The translations under genes were made by a program, and so were the position numbers. The notes under the pieces were generated by a model. That model was not told the DNA's origin and ran no database searches. It saw only the letters and a program-made list of their open reading frames with translations. Shown here in pieces: positions 46,461 to 57,689 of a stretch of 64,000 bases of DNA (position 1 is its first letter; every line of letters begins with the position of its first letter). Source of the stretch: Cyanophora paradoxa (Eukaryota > Glaucocystophyceae > Cyanophorales > Cyanophoraceae); NCBI GenBank assembly GCA_004431415.1, contig QPMI01000411.1, positions 1 to 64,000 on the forward strand, written 5' to 3'.

Positions 46461-46979
46461 AACTGCCGGCGATGAGCGTTCTCCGCGACGGGAGCGGCGC
46501 GGTCTTACCAGCGTTTCGAACGCCTCCTACTAACGCCACGTAGCACCCTGCGGGCCGCGAGGAGCTCCGTTAGCAGCCGTTAGCTACGCATGTCCGGGGG
46601 CCTTTGGGCGCGAGCTAGCAGCAGAAGGCTGTGCTGCATGTGCAGCTTTGCAGCTGAATCGATTATCGCGCGCGCCGCCGTTAATCACGGACCGCCACAG
46701 GCCGAGTTCGGATCTCTGGACCGCGCCAGCCTGCGCGCCAACATTCTATCCTCGAACATTAGGATGCGACCAGAGTCGATGTTTCAACTTGTAACCGGTG
46801 AGCGACGGGAGCGGGCCACTCTCGTGTGAGGTAACACTGTACCCAGTTCGTCGCCCAGGCCCCAGGAAAAAAACAAGGCTTGCCCGACAGGCGCAGCAGA
46901 GGGAAGCCAGGAAGAGGGCAGAGTGCGGCAAAAACCGCGTGCGCGAGCGGCGCCTCGACGCAGCGGCGCTGTCAGCGCC
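46461..46979. other. Divergent intergenic region, nothing clear
   Basis: Half a kilobase between the minus-strand gene ending near 46460 and the + strand start at 46980. It may contain the missing 5' exon of the former: a GT donor candidate lies near 46510 and a CGCCGGCAG acceptor near 46469, both read on the minus strand. An open + frame 46590-46829 has no exon-like neighbours. Confidence 0.4.
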
Positions 46980-48780
46980 ATGCTGGCCTTCGGGTTGCCG
47001 CCCGCCGGCCCTCCGACGGTGGAGTTCCGGCGCGGCGACCGGGAGCTCTCATGGCGTTCTTCTATCCCGCGGACGCTGAAGGCGGGCGCCTGCGAGCCGG
47101 ATCCGCCAGCTTTCGAAGTCGTCGCCATGGCCGGCGGGCGTCGCCGCACTGTCAAGCGGCAAGCCCCGACGTTTGTGACGGAGGACATCGACTTCAACTG
47201 CGCGCGCTCCCTCGAGTTCCACCTGGCCGAACAAATACAAGGGGCAAGAGAGGCTGCGGCGCAATACCGCTCCTCGGCCGCCCGCGTGCTTCTGAACGAC
47301 AGATTTGCATCGCTTGCTGCCGCTCCTCGATACTGGTGAGTCCCGCGGCGTGCGCGGGCCGCGTTGTTGGGAAGCGCCCGCTGCGTGCAAGACCACGTGC
47401 CGCTCTTAGCTGGGCTTGTCCGGCGCGCGCACGTCCCTTTCCGGTGCCTCATCACTGCGTCATTGCGCCTCCGCTAACCAGCCCGATCTACGCAGCCGGA
47501 CAACGTCTGGCTATCGGAAGCGGGCCAAGCCTGTCACCGTCATCTCGATCAACAGCTGCTGGCGCACGAGTAGAGCGAGGCGGCTTCTTGAGGACCTGTA
47601 CAAAGCTCGCGCGTCCTCCGAAAGCTACCGCCTGCGTTTGAGCGAGTTCGTCAACGCGCTTCAGGCCCGCGCAGGGCACGAGGAGGTGCGCGCGCAGCCG
47701 CTCGGCGGGCTACCACACACGGGCTAATCCTCTTCAGGTCACGCAATTGAGCATCCTGCGGTCGTGGGACTCTTTTGAGATGAGCAAGGATGCCGGCGTG
47801 GGCCTCGTTGGCCTCTCCGAGTGGGAGAACATCCACGAAAAGCTCGCGGATTTCGCGCTCGTCCAGCTGGCTGCGGAGGGTCGCATGCGGTGCGCAATCG
47901 TCTCTTTTTCTCCTCCTGCGTGTCCGGTCCTTCCTCCTTGACGCGCGGCCAGGTTTTACATGGAGGAGGTTGTCGGGCTCGAGCGCGCCGAGAGGGAGGC
48001 CAAGCGCGCGCAGGTGCGCCTGCAGACTTCATTTGGAACTTTCAGCTCCTTTTGCTGACGCATTTCGTCCATCAGGTCAACGCGCGGCTGGCGAAGATCT
48101 TCTTCGACATGCCCCCTGGTTCGCGGCTCCTTTTCCTGCGCGGCCGGCGAGCGTCATCGATGCCTTTGCTGACGTCGCGAGCAGCGAGCATCTCGCCCGA
48201 GCCGACGGAGGAGAGCGCGGCGGCGGCGGCGGAGGCGGCGGCGTCCTCGTCAGCGTCGGCGGCGGAGCTGCCCGAGCCGGCCCCCAAGGGGGCCCCGCAG
48301 CTGCCCGACGAGGCGCCCTCCCGGCGGAGCAGGCGGCAGCCCGGCGTCCCCAACACCCCCCTGCCCGCCCGCTGGGGTGCGCCGCCGCCGTCGTTTCCTC
48401 CTCCGCCTCCGCCACCGCCGCTGAGCTGCGCGCCGCAGTGCCGGCGCCGTTCACGCTGGTGAACCTGGTGATCGCGGTGCCGTCCAAGGGCCTGCAGCTG
48501 ACGCACCCCGACGTGGCGCAACTGCCCGACGAGGTCTGCTGGCGCCGCTCCGACGGCCGCTCCCGGGCCTGGTCCTACCGCCTCCAGCGCGAGATCCTCG
48601 GCGACATCGGGTGCGCCTTCAGCTCTCTCTTCCTCTTCTCCTTCCTTTCTCTTTCTTCTCACGCGGGCCTTCGCGCCGGGGGCCAGGTCGATCGCGAGCC
48701 ACCCGGAGGCCTGGGTCTCCTTCTCCGTCTGGGACGCCGACGCCGCCTCGATGCACGACACCGACTTTTGGCGCAGCTGA
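46980..48780 (+). CDS. Unrecognised seven-exon protein with helical core
   Basis: Exons join in phase: 46980-47335, 47496-47685, 47738-about 47890, about 47954-48014, about 48077-48377, 48439-48610 and 48687-48780. The product opens MLAFGLPPAGPPTVEFRRGD. It then becomes helical and charged (LEFHLAEQIQGAREAAAQYR; LLEDLYKARASSESYRLRLS; VTQLSILRSWDSFEMSKDAG; FYMEEVVGLERAEREAKRAQ). A disordered Ala/Pro/Ser/Glu segment follows, then a last globular part (FTLVNLVIAVPSKGLQLTHP, SIASHPEAWVSFSVWDADAA) ending DTDFWRS at TGA 48778-48780. No membrane segment or known motif was found. The coiled-coil layout could suit a cytoskeletal or basal-body component, but that is speculation. Donors here are mixed (GTGAGT, GTGCGC). 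Confidence 0.6.
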
Positions 48781-49075
48781 CGACCCGATCCGATCCCGTC
48801 CGGCCGACCCGCGTCCCTCGACGCTCGCCCCGTGCCTGTACTGTTGTAACATATCTAGCAGACTGCGATTAAGATTAATTTTGTAGGCAGTAGCGCCCCT
48901 CCTCCGCTGCTTGTAGCACAGTGTACTCTATCATTTCAAGCAGGGACCCGAGCGCGGCCGCCGCGTGCACGCCTCTCACAGAGCCTCGTTGCCGAGGCAG
49001 CTGAGCACTGCATGTGACTATGGACAAGCGTACGTATACGTATACGATAAGCGCAAGGCGGCTCGTGAACGGCCG

Positions 49076-52000
49076 CTACGATTCGCCGCTGACGCGCTCC
49101 ATCCGCTCCGCGTGGGCCTGCCGCGTCTCCTTGTTCTGCGGCGGCGCCGTCAGCGGAAGAGGCCCGCGGCCATGAGAACTTGGCAGGGTGCGGCGCACCG
49201 AGTGGGGGTACAGGGGCATGGATCTCCGGAAGAGGTAGATGTCCTTGATGACCTCCACCTGCCGGGGGTACGGTCACCTCGGGAGAGGGGGGTACGGGAA
49301 GCAGCGAAAGGGCGCGCCCTGCGCTCGGCGCGGCGGCGGGCGGCGTCGGCGACCTTCGCGGCCGCCTCCGCCTCGTCGTCCAGGAGCTGTTACCCCACCG
49401 GAGGTCAAGTCCGAGCCGGGGCTGGGAACGAAAGTCTGGCGCGCCTGGCGGCGAAGCTTCTCCTCGGCCTCGGCCATGGCGCCCGCCGTCGCCTCAATCT
49501 CCGAGTGCGCCCGCGAGCCCACGCGCACGCTGCGCCCGGATGAGGGGAGACGGGGGAGGAGGGGAGACGGGGGAGGAAGGGCGGGGGGCGGGACCTGAGC
49601 TTGCGGCGGTGCGGGGAGTCGATGGCGACGAGGCGGCGGTAGAAGGCGAGCAGCTGCTCCTGCGTCACTTTCCGCAGCTCCGCCACCTCCCGCTCCACTG
49701 CCCCCGCCCCGCCCCGCCCTCAGCCCGCCGCCCGCGCCCGCGCGCGCGCGCCCGGCCCGGCCCTCGAGGGGGCGCACCGCGGTCGAACTCGTAGGTGCGG
49801 CCGGCGATCTCGGACCACCAGCGCATGCTCTCCTGCGCCAGGTTCTTGTCCTGCGCGCGGCCGGCGCGTCAGCCTGAGTCCTCTCTTGAGCGTGGGAAGA
49901 AGGGCGGGGGAGGGGCGCCGGCCTTCTCGAGCTTGTTGGCGATGACGGACTTGACGTACACGCCGAACTCGTCCGCCGACATCCCCGCCACTGCGCGGCG
50001 CTCAGGGCGGGCGCGCAGGGGCCGGGGCCGGCGGGGGCGGGCGCGCGTGTCTTCTCGAACGAGGCGATGAAGGCGTCGATGCGCTCGTCGAGGAACCGCG
50101 GCCCGCTCGACGCCTGGTGCCGCCCGGCAACGCTCAGAGAGACCGGCAGGCAGGGCGGGGTGAGGCGCGCCGACTGGATGATGACGCGCAGCCCCTGCAC
50201 GCCGTAGTCCCGCCGCACCCCGCTGCGCCGGCTCAGCTCTGTCTGCTCGTATCGGCTGGGGAGAGGGCGGGGGCGCCTGAAGACGATGTAGCCGAGCTGC
50301 TCGTTGGTGCGGAGCTGGTGGAAGGCCGGCTTGGACATGACCTGCCGCCCGCCCGGCCGCTGAGAAGCGAGGGGCGCGGGCGGGGGCCGCGGGGGCCGGG
50401 CGCGCCTGGGCGAGGAGGTCCAGGAGGACGTCCTCCCGCGTGCTCTCCAGCCCCAGCTGCCCCCACGCCCGTCAGCTGGGGAGCCCGGCCTGGCTGAGAG
50501 GCCGGCGCAGGGGGGGCGGGGCGGCGGGCCTGGAAGTAGGCCTCGATGGCGGAGTTGGAGTCTGACTCGTTGGGGTTCGCCTCCTCGTAGACGGCGTCCG
50601 TCCCGTCGCAGAGGCGCACGATGCGCTGGTCCGGCATCTGCGAGGGCAGCAGCGCCGAGCACTTCAGCGCCCCCTCCACCTCCTCCACCAGCGCCAGCGC
50701 CTCCTGCGCCCGCCCGCCTCAGACGAGGGGCGGGGCCGCGTCGAGGAGAGAGAAAGGGGGCCGGCGCGCCGGCTCGGAGAGGTTGCCGTTGATGAGGCAC
50801 TCGAGGAAGAGCTGCCGCACGAGGGCGGCCTTATGCGCCTGCAGCCCCTCCGGCGTCGTCTCTGCGCCCCCGCGCCCCTCAGAGGGCGCCCGCCGGCGGG
50901 GCCTCCCGGGGGGCCCGGGATCGCGAGGGGGCGCGCCGTCGAGGACGGCGACGTAGTCGTTCATGTGCCAGCGGGCGTTCTCGAGGAGGACGTTGGTGGT
51001 GTAGACGGCGTGCTGGTGCGGCTGGTCGAGGAAGAAGTTGCGGTACTCGCGGCGCAGCTGGTCCTTGACGAGGGCGAAGCGCTCGGGGTCCACGGTGTAG
51101 GAGGCGAGGCGCTCGACGATGCGCTTGACGAGGAGGGCGAGCTTGTGGGAGTAGCCGCGGACGACGAGGCGGAAGCCGAGGGCGATGTTGTAGAGGGTGT
51201 AGTGGAGGCCGGCGACCTCCGCGAAGTACGTGTACTCGTTCAGCGCGTCCTCCACCAGCTTCGTGAAGAGCCGCGTGTACACCACGTGCACCGGGCTGTA
51301 GTACGCCACCGGCGACACGAAGTCGCAGTACAGGTGCGCCTTCGGCACCGAGAAGCGCGTGTCCGGCTTGTACCACACCCGCGCCAGGCCCGTCTCCCGG
51401 ATGGCCCGCGGGTGCGCCCGCGCGGGGTCGGCGGGGGAGGAGAGGGAGGAGGAGGAGGAGGGCGGGGAGGGGGCCGGGGCGGCGGGGGCCGGGGAGGGGG
51501 GGTGCAGCAGGGTGAAGTCGGTGGGGATGAAGGGGTTGGGCGGGGGCAGGTGGAGGGCGTCGTTGGGCGGCGGGGCGCGCCACCGCGCGAGCACCCCCTC
51601 CGCCAGCGCGCTCCGGTTGTGCGGCGTCCCGTACCACCGCTCCGTCCGCCCCGTCTTCCCCTCGAACTTCTTGCTGATCACGTTCACCCTGCGCGCGCAG
51701 CTCGCGGCGGCGGGGCGGGGCGGGGCGGGCGGGGCGGGGCGGACCGGAGGTTGTCCGGGGTGAGGAGGGCGAGGGTCTCCTCGATGAGCTCCGGGACGAA
51801 GTCGAAGAAGAGGTGCGCCCCCGAGAGCAGGTGCTCCAGGGGGTACTCGTGCATCCGCCCCGCCACCCACGAGACGAACCCCGACGGCTCCTCCTTGTCC
51901 TTGAACCGGAACTGCATCTCTGCGGAGGGAGGCGTCAGGGGGGGGAAGCGAGTGGGCGCTGCCGGAGGCGAGGCGGGGGCGCGCCGGCGATCTCGCGGAT

Positions 52001-53916
52001 CTCGTCGAAGACCCAGCGCTGGGGCCCGGCGCGCCGCAGCAGCTCGATGTACGAGAAGACGGCCTCGATCGCCTCCTCCACGTGGTCTGCGCCCCAGCGC
52101 GAGCGAAGGCCGCCTCAGGGGCGCAGAGAAAGGAGAGCCTTGGGGAAGGCCTTGGCGCGCACCCTCGCCGGCCTCGGTGAGGACGACGGTGATGGAGAAC
52201 ATGGAGAAGTCCTCGGAGCCGGAGCTGTACTCCCCCGCCTCCAGCGCGTCCGCCCAGCCCTTCCCCTTGAACAGCGAGAGCAGGCTCCCCGGGCCCTCGT
52301 GCCCGATCAGGTGCGAGATGTACCGCGTCGGCCTGTGCCCCCCCAGATTAGATCCAGGGGGCGGGGCCGCGTGGGGGTGCGCGCTTGGAGCGGTAGTTGC
52401 GGGTCTGCCCCGGGATGGGGAAGAGCAGCCCGACGCTGCGCAGCTGCTTGACGGGAACCACCTGCCGCCGCCGCGCGTCAGCGCAGACGCGGCAGGGCAC
52501 GCGGGGGGAACCGGGCGCCTGAACGGTCTCCCGCAGCTGCTCCGGCCCGAACGGGGGTACGCCCTTGAACGTCGGAACGGGGATCTGCCGGCCGCCCGCG
52601 CTCGGCACCTCCGCGGCGGCCGGGCGGGAGGGGGGTTGGAGAAAAGGGGGGTACGGCGCACGGCGCGGTCCCGGACGGGCTCGAACTTCTCGCGGACCCA
52701 GGCCTCGAGGACGTCCAGGGGCTCGCGCCCCAGCACCGCGAGCCGCATGATGTTCGCGCTGTAGTACTGCGCGGGGATCACAGGCGCGCGGCGCCGGGGG
52801 GCGGGGCGCGGCTCGCCTGGTCGTGGAAGGCGAGCAGGGCGGCCCGCACGTCGAGCCCCTTCGACCGCGGCGTCTCCAGCAGCGTCTCCAGCGAGCCCTG
52901 CCGCCCCGTCGGCCCCGAGCGCGCCAAACGGCGGGCGGGGGCGGGGGCGGGGGCGGACCGTGCCGAACTTGTGGAAGGGGTGCTCGGGGTTCGCCGCGTC
53001 CTTCAGCAGCTGCATGAGCCGCCACGTGTCGCTCTGCAGGTTCTTCTTGTGCTCCGAGTCTGCCCCGCGCGCGGGCGCCGTGAGACCCCCTACCCAGGCC
53101 GGAGCGGCGTGCCCCGCGCACCGACGGCCTTGAGCTCGCGCTCGGTCGCGCTCTCCGTCATCAGAGGCGCCACGAAGAACTGCGCGAAGCGATCCAGAGC
53201 CCCCTCCAGCTGCGCGTGCGTCACGGAGAAGTAGTAGCACGTGTCTGCAGGGCGAAGTCAGCGCGTCGCCCGGCAACGCGTGCTGCGCGAGCCAGGGCCA
53301 CCGCGCACGCTCTGCGGACGTGAACGCGTTCGAGGAGCCGCCGTGCATGCTCAGGAACGCCTTGTACGATCCCTCGTCGGGGTATTTGGCGGTTCCGAGA
53401 AACAGGAGGTGCTCTGGGCGGCAGTGAGCGGGCAGGCGGCGCGTCCCCGACGGCCGGCGCGTCTTCTAGCGACCGCCGCGGCCTCAAATGACCGCACCGA
53501 GGAAGTGGGCAAGCCCCGGGAGCTCGGGCGGGTCGCTGTGGTGGCCCACATGCACGTCGAGCGACGCAGCGGCCTTGTCGGTCTCTGCAGTGCGCCAGAT
53601 CGCCGTAAGAAACGCAAGCTTCTCCCGCACGTTGAGCGGGCGGGGGACTGGGGCGGGCGTGCCTGGGTCGGAAATGACCAGCGCCTGCAAGTTATTCGGG
53701 AGGAGGACATGCCGATACGCGCGCCCTACACATTCAAACGATGAGCGTCAGGATCGCAGAGGGGGGGGCGAGCGATGGGTCTATGACGCGGGGAGCGACG
53801 ATTGAGGGCGCGCTCGCGCCCAGCGCTAGCGCCTTCCGATCTGCAGCGTATCCTATACAGTGAAACGCACTGTCATTGATGGATCGCTGTATCGCGGGTG
53901 CGGCGTCCGGACTCAT
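49076..53916 (-). CDS. IDE: Insulin-degrading-enzyme type M16 zinc metalloprotease
   Basis: Exons from the right give [18 protein letters not shown], then [39 protein letters not shown] and [15 protein letters not shown]. The inverted zinc motif HxxEH (HFLEH) is created by splicing across the 53414-53497 intron. TERELKAVG joined to [18 protein letters not shown] supplies the downstream Glu zinc ligand of the family. Later blocks are [51 protein letters not shown] with [35 protein letters not shown] and YLVFR/AELVEALK-like C-terminal M16 repeats. The end is [16 protein letters not shown]..., TAG 49076. The length and four-repeat layout fit IDE/nardilysin rather than mitochondrial MPP. It degrades small peptides in a closed chamber. 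No signal peptide was seen. The first exon and ATG at 53916 ([15 protein letters not shown]) are tentative. Confidence 0.9.
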
Positions 53917-54051
53917 CGCGCTGCTGGCCTCTGTGATGTCCACGCTGCCCGCAGCTACGCCTCTACTACGGTACGCGACGTACGTATCTCGGAGCTTGAA
54001 TACGTGATAGCTGTAGGTCGAAGCGCGGAGAATTCTACGTACCCCTCCTAA

Positions 54052-54099
54052 GCGCATCACTGCGGCATCAGGGCCGCATGCGCATCACTGCGGCATCAG
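54052..54099. repeat. 20-base direct repeat
   Basis: GCGCATCACTGCGGCATCAG at 54052-54071 is repeated exactly at 54080-54099 (28-base period), followed by GTGCGGCGCCCG-like partial copies of 'GGCGCCCGG' to about 54130. Confidence 0.85.
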
Positions 54100-54239
54100 T
54101 GCGGCGCCCGGTCAAGCTTGGCGCCCGGCCTCTCTGCGCCGCCCCAGCTACAAGAGAACGACGCGATGGATGCAGAGCTGGAGTACACTAGCACGCGGCG
54201 GCCTCTAGATCTGCTAGCGCTCGGGCTCTGACTGGGCCG

Positions 54240-54680
54240 CGGCCGCCGGTTGGAAACGGGGTAGCCTATAGCTATAGCTAGCTATAGTACTACGGCCCGG
54301 CGGTAGGAAAGCTTAAGCGAGCTCGAGCCGCTGAGCTCGAGGGCCCGGGGCGCGCCCGGGCGCGCGCCGGCCGGGCGCGCGCCGGCCCGGCGCGCGGCAG
54401 TGCCACGGTGCGCATGCATATGTGTATACGTACTGCCGCGCACTAGTACTAGTACTGCACTGCACTGCAGCTGCACTGCGTGCAGGCGCCGCGCCTGCAC
54501 TGCGCATGCGCCCTGCACTGCATATATATGCATGCGCCGGCGCAGCTGCCGCGCCGCAGTGCATGCGCAGGCTAGCGCTAGCACTCAGCGCGCTGGCGAC
54601 CGTCGGACGCCACGCGTACGTACGTGCATGCACGCGCGCGCCGCTAGCCGCCGGGCCGGAGCTCAGCTATAGCTAGCTAC
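54240..54680. repeat. Palindrome-dense low-complexity block
   Basis: Runs of short inverted repeats follow one another: CTATAGCTATAGCTAGCTAT near 54269, GCGCGCCGGCCGGGCGCGCG near 54361, ACTAGTACTAGTACTGCACT near 54442, and TGCATATATATGCATGCGCC near 54519. The stretch is capable of many hairpins and has no coding texture. It may be a decayed mobile sequence or a structurally constrained spacer. Confidence 0.6.
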
Positions 54681-55168
54681 GTATACGCTGGCCAGAAAGC
54701 GAGCCTGTCGGCTAGCCTGCCGGCTAAATTGCGCGAGTGTACCCAGCAATCGGCATGCACTCCCCCCTGCTCGAGACTCGATAAACTCAAACTCGCAGGA
54801 GCTCTTTTTTTCCGCATTCGGTACAACAGGTACTTGATGCGGCCTAGCGCGCCACGCGCTGCTTCCCGAGCACTGACATGTATGACAAGCTTTGCCGAGC
54901 ATCGCAAGAGCTTTCTTATGCACTTGGTCCGGCCCCTATTCGACCACAGGATCAGGTGCTGCAAGGGATAGTCCAGGAAAGGGTCCGGTCCTTTTTTCCG
55001 CGCTGCATTTCGCTCTTTCCGGGTTCTGACAACGAATTCGGGGCTCTCATGCATGCACTAACACTGGGTTAAGAGCTCGGAGCTGGATCGGGAGATGAGC
55101 AGACTCGTCATTTTGTAAGTGACAGGAAACGGGGGCCCTACCCCGTTTCCAATAAGTATACTGAAGCG

Positions 55169-57071
55169 CTATGGCGCCGGCCCCGGGGGCTTGGCGGCTG
55201 CGAAGGTGATGACGGGGAGGGTTCGCCTGTCGAGGTGCGCGGGCCTGATCCTGTTGCCGGGGAATTCGAACCAAGGGTGAATGGTACAGATCTGGAGGGC
55301 GCGTGGCGGGGGGCGATGAGATACATACCCGGGTAGCCGGCGCTTCTTCTCGTCCCTCTCCTTGGGAGGTGGCGGCCCCTTGTTGGCGGCCTCCTCTGAG
55401 TCGTAGTCCCACCTGACAGGGGCCGGCCTCAGGTTGGCAGAGCGAGATCGGGGGCCTGGGCCGGGCGGGTCGGGGCACGGGGGCGAGCGCCTGCAGGGCC
55501 AGACGTCATCGTTGGGGCACTCGGAGGGGTAGAACATCTCCTTCTCGAAGAGCATCCAGGAGAGGGGCGTCCAGCAGCCAGGCCACTCGTTCTTGGAGCG
55601 GTCCACGTCGGGCTTGATCGAGGACTGCCGCCCCAGGTGCGACAGGATGTTCCACCGGTACGCCATGTTCCCCGCCCGCCCGTCCGGCGGCGTCCTGCAG
55701 GATGGTGGGCAAGGAAGGGAAGGGACGGGGGAGCGAGGGAGGGCACAGGGCGGCGTCGGGCTTCTCGGCGAGGTACCACTCGGAGACGAGGTGGTCCGGG
55801 GGCCGCCGCCGCGCGTGGCGGTCCAGGTAGTCCGCCAGCGCCGACGCGTTTGCCCCCTTGACGATCACGCCTGCGTCGAGGTCGGCGCCGCCCCCGGCAG
55901 ACCAGCCAAAGGCGATGGCGGAGGCGGGGCGGGCCACCCACCGTTCAGCCCTGTGGAGACGCTGCGAGGGGCGGAGCGCGGGTGAGCGAGCGCGCAGGCA
56001 CCCCCGGGGAGGGGGCCCGGCACCGGAGGGCGGAGCAGTCGGGGCAGTACGTGAACGCCTTCCGCGTCGCGTGCACGAGGGCGTGAAAGGCTGAAGGGGG
56101 GGCGGCTCGGTTCGGCGGGGGGAGGGAGGGCGGGGGTACGTATATACGGCATCATGGCGAACCGTTGGGGCAGAGCTCGAAGTCGTCCTCGAAGAAGCCG
56201 AAGAAGGCGGGGAGGAGCTCGGCGGGGGGCAGGCCGGGCGCCTCGGGGTCCATCCCCGCCGCGAGCCGCAGGGCGATGCGGATGCCGTCGGCGACGTCGA
56301 AGGTCTGCGTCCGCACGCGCGCGTCCGGCTGGTTCACCGGGTCCGAGGGCGGCGGCGCGTCGGGGAACGGGTCCCGCCCCGCGTAGCTCCGCTCGTGGAA
56401 GAGGACCTCGTCGGACTCGAACGCCTCCCGCGCCTCCCGGAAGACGTCGTGCCCCGCCCGGTTCGCGACGACGGCCAGCCGCACCTTCCCCGCCAGCGGG
56501 TCCATCGTCCGCGAGCTGCGCGCGGGGGCCGGTGTCTCAGAGGGCCGGGGGGCGCTCGCGCGACGGCCGCGCCGCACCGGGGCGGGATGCTCGGCGCCCA
56601 GCTCCGGAGGGTCTGGATCAGGTAGTCCTCCTTGTTCTTGCGGGGGACGGTCGGAATGAAGGCCTGAGAAATACCCTTTTTAGATGCGGTGTCCAGCCGC
56701 TGCAGCGACGGGCGGGGCGGGGCGGGGCGGCGGACCAGGAGCCATGGCGGCTCCCGCAAGCCCGCCCTCGCCTGCGCGGCCGCCGGAGGCGCGCCGCTCG
56801 AGGCGGCGCCCTTCGCGGGCGGCTGTCTTTCCGGGGGATCCGCCGACACGCGCGCTTCGGAGCCCGGAGGATCCGTCTCGTGGCCCCGCGGCGGGACTGG
56901 CTCGTCGAGCGCCTCGTCCAGGCTCGCGGGCGGGCGCCGGCTGGGGGCGCATTTGTAGTGGAATATAAAGAAGCAGATCAAGACGGTAGCGGCCAGGGGC
57001 ATGTGCCTCTGGAGAGCGCTGGAACGCGCTCGGCCGAGCGAGTTCATCCTACGGAGCGAGTTGAGCGGCAT
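55169..57071 (-). CDS. GT54/MGAT4-like type II membrane glycosyltransferase
   Basis: Start ATG 57071 (MPLNSLRRMNSLGRARSSAL). A single membrane anchor follows (PLAATVLICFFIFHYKC), then a Pro/Glu/Arg stem: type II Golgi topology. After splicing of the 56.7 kb intron the catalytic part begins AFIPTVPRKNKEDYLIQTLR, matching the IPTV.R...YLI.TL block of GnT-IV (GT54). Then come VRLAVVANRAGHDVFREARE, FFGFFEDDFELCPN (the D-x-D-like EDDF site), AFHALVHATRKAFTYCPDCS, VSTGLNG joined to VIVKGANASALADYLDRHAR, RPPDHLVSEWYLAEKPD and AYRWNILSHLGRQSSI (family N-L...H-x-G...SS). It ends after a basic tail at TGA 55169. GT54 enzymes add beta-1,4-GlcNAc branches to N-glycan mannose; donor and acceptor here are inferred. 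The tail after DVWPC could use one more intron. Confidence 0.7.
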
Positions 57072-57689
57072 GGTTGCTGCGGGGCGCGCCCGGCCGAGCT
57101 GCTAGACGAGGCTAAGTCACGGCCTGCGCTGCTACGTCGCAAGACGCGTATCTCACGTGTGCCGAATGGCAGAAACCCTGTCGAGCGCTGGATCGGCAGC
57201 GCCGGGCCACGACGAGCCTCTCGCCCGGCAGCACACGCCTCCCCACAAAGCAGCGCGTTTCGACAGCGCAGGCGCTCGGCGGGTCTGCCTTCGGGTGACG
57301 ATGGCGTCTGAGCGCTGGACTGCGGATCTTGCGAGCTGCCGGCCGCGACGCAGCTAGCCTGGCCACTTCAGTCGCCGCCGACGGCTGCTGAGCCCGGGCC
57401 GCACTAGCACTGATCCGACTCCGTCACACGGTACCCCCCCATTTGGCAAACAGGAATGTCCGCGCGCGGAAAACTGCCTGCCCGGCTCCCGGCCCTCCGC
57501 CGCGCCTTCGAATTCAGCTAGATTTCAAGCACTCGGCGCGTGCGCGGTTAGCGCCCGCCCCTGCGCTACTCCAGGCCAGCGCTAGCTTGGCCGCGTAGGG
57601 CCGGCTGCCAGGGCCCCACGGGCCAGCGCCTTGAGCTTGAGCGGCATCTTTACAAATATGCAAGTACAATGGCGGGCGCCGGCCGGCGC
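57072..57689. other. Intergenic, no gene seen
   Basis: The spacer between the glycosyltransferase start and the kelch-gene stop (both minus). It includes a GGTACCCCCCC octamer near 57428 and AAGTACAATGG near 57660. No exon-like frame was found. It should hold the glycosyltransferase promoter. Confidence 0.5.

Larger units (their letters stand above)
53917..55168. other. Gene-free region rich in palindromes
   Basis: No believable exon was found on either strand. It contains a 20-base direct repeat (54052-54099), then about 400 bases (54240-54680) built largely of self-complementary 4-8-mers (CTAG, AGCT, TGCA, GCGC, CATATATATG, CTATAGCTATAG). A calmer stretch with TTTTTT runs follows to 55070. 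Open frames such as 54677-55054 (-) lack conserved texture. Confidence 0.6.

Noticed and set aside
53734-54060. Separate minus-strand gene upstream of the M16 protease
   Set aside because: Its left part reads into the expected N-terminus of the protease (VIDPS before RAYRHVLL), so it is better treated as a tentative first exon.
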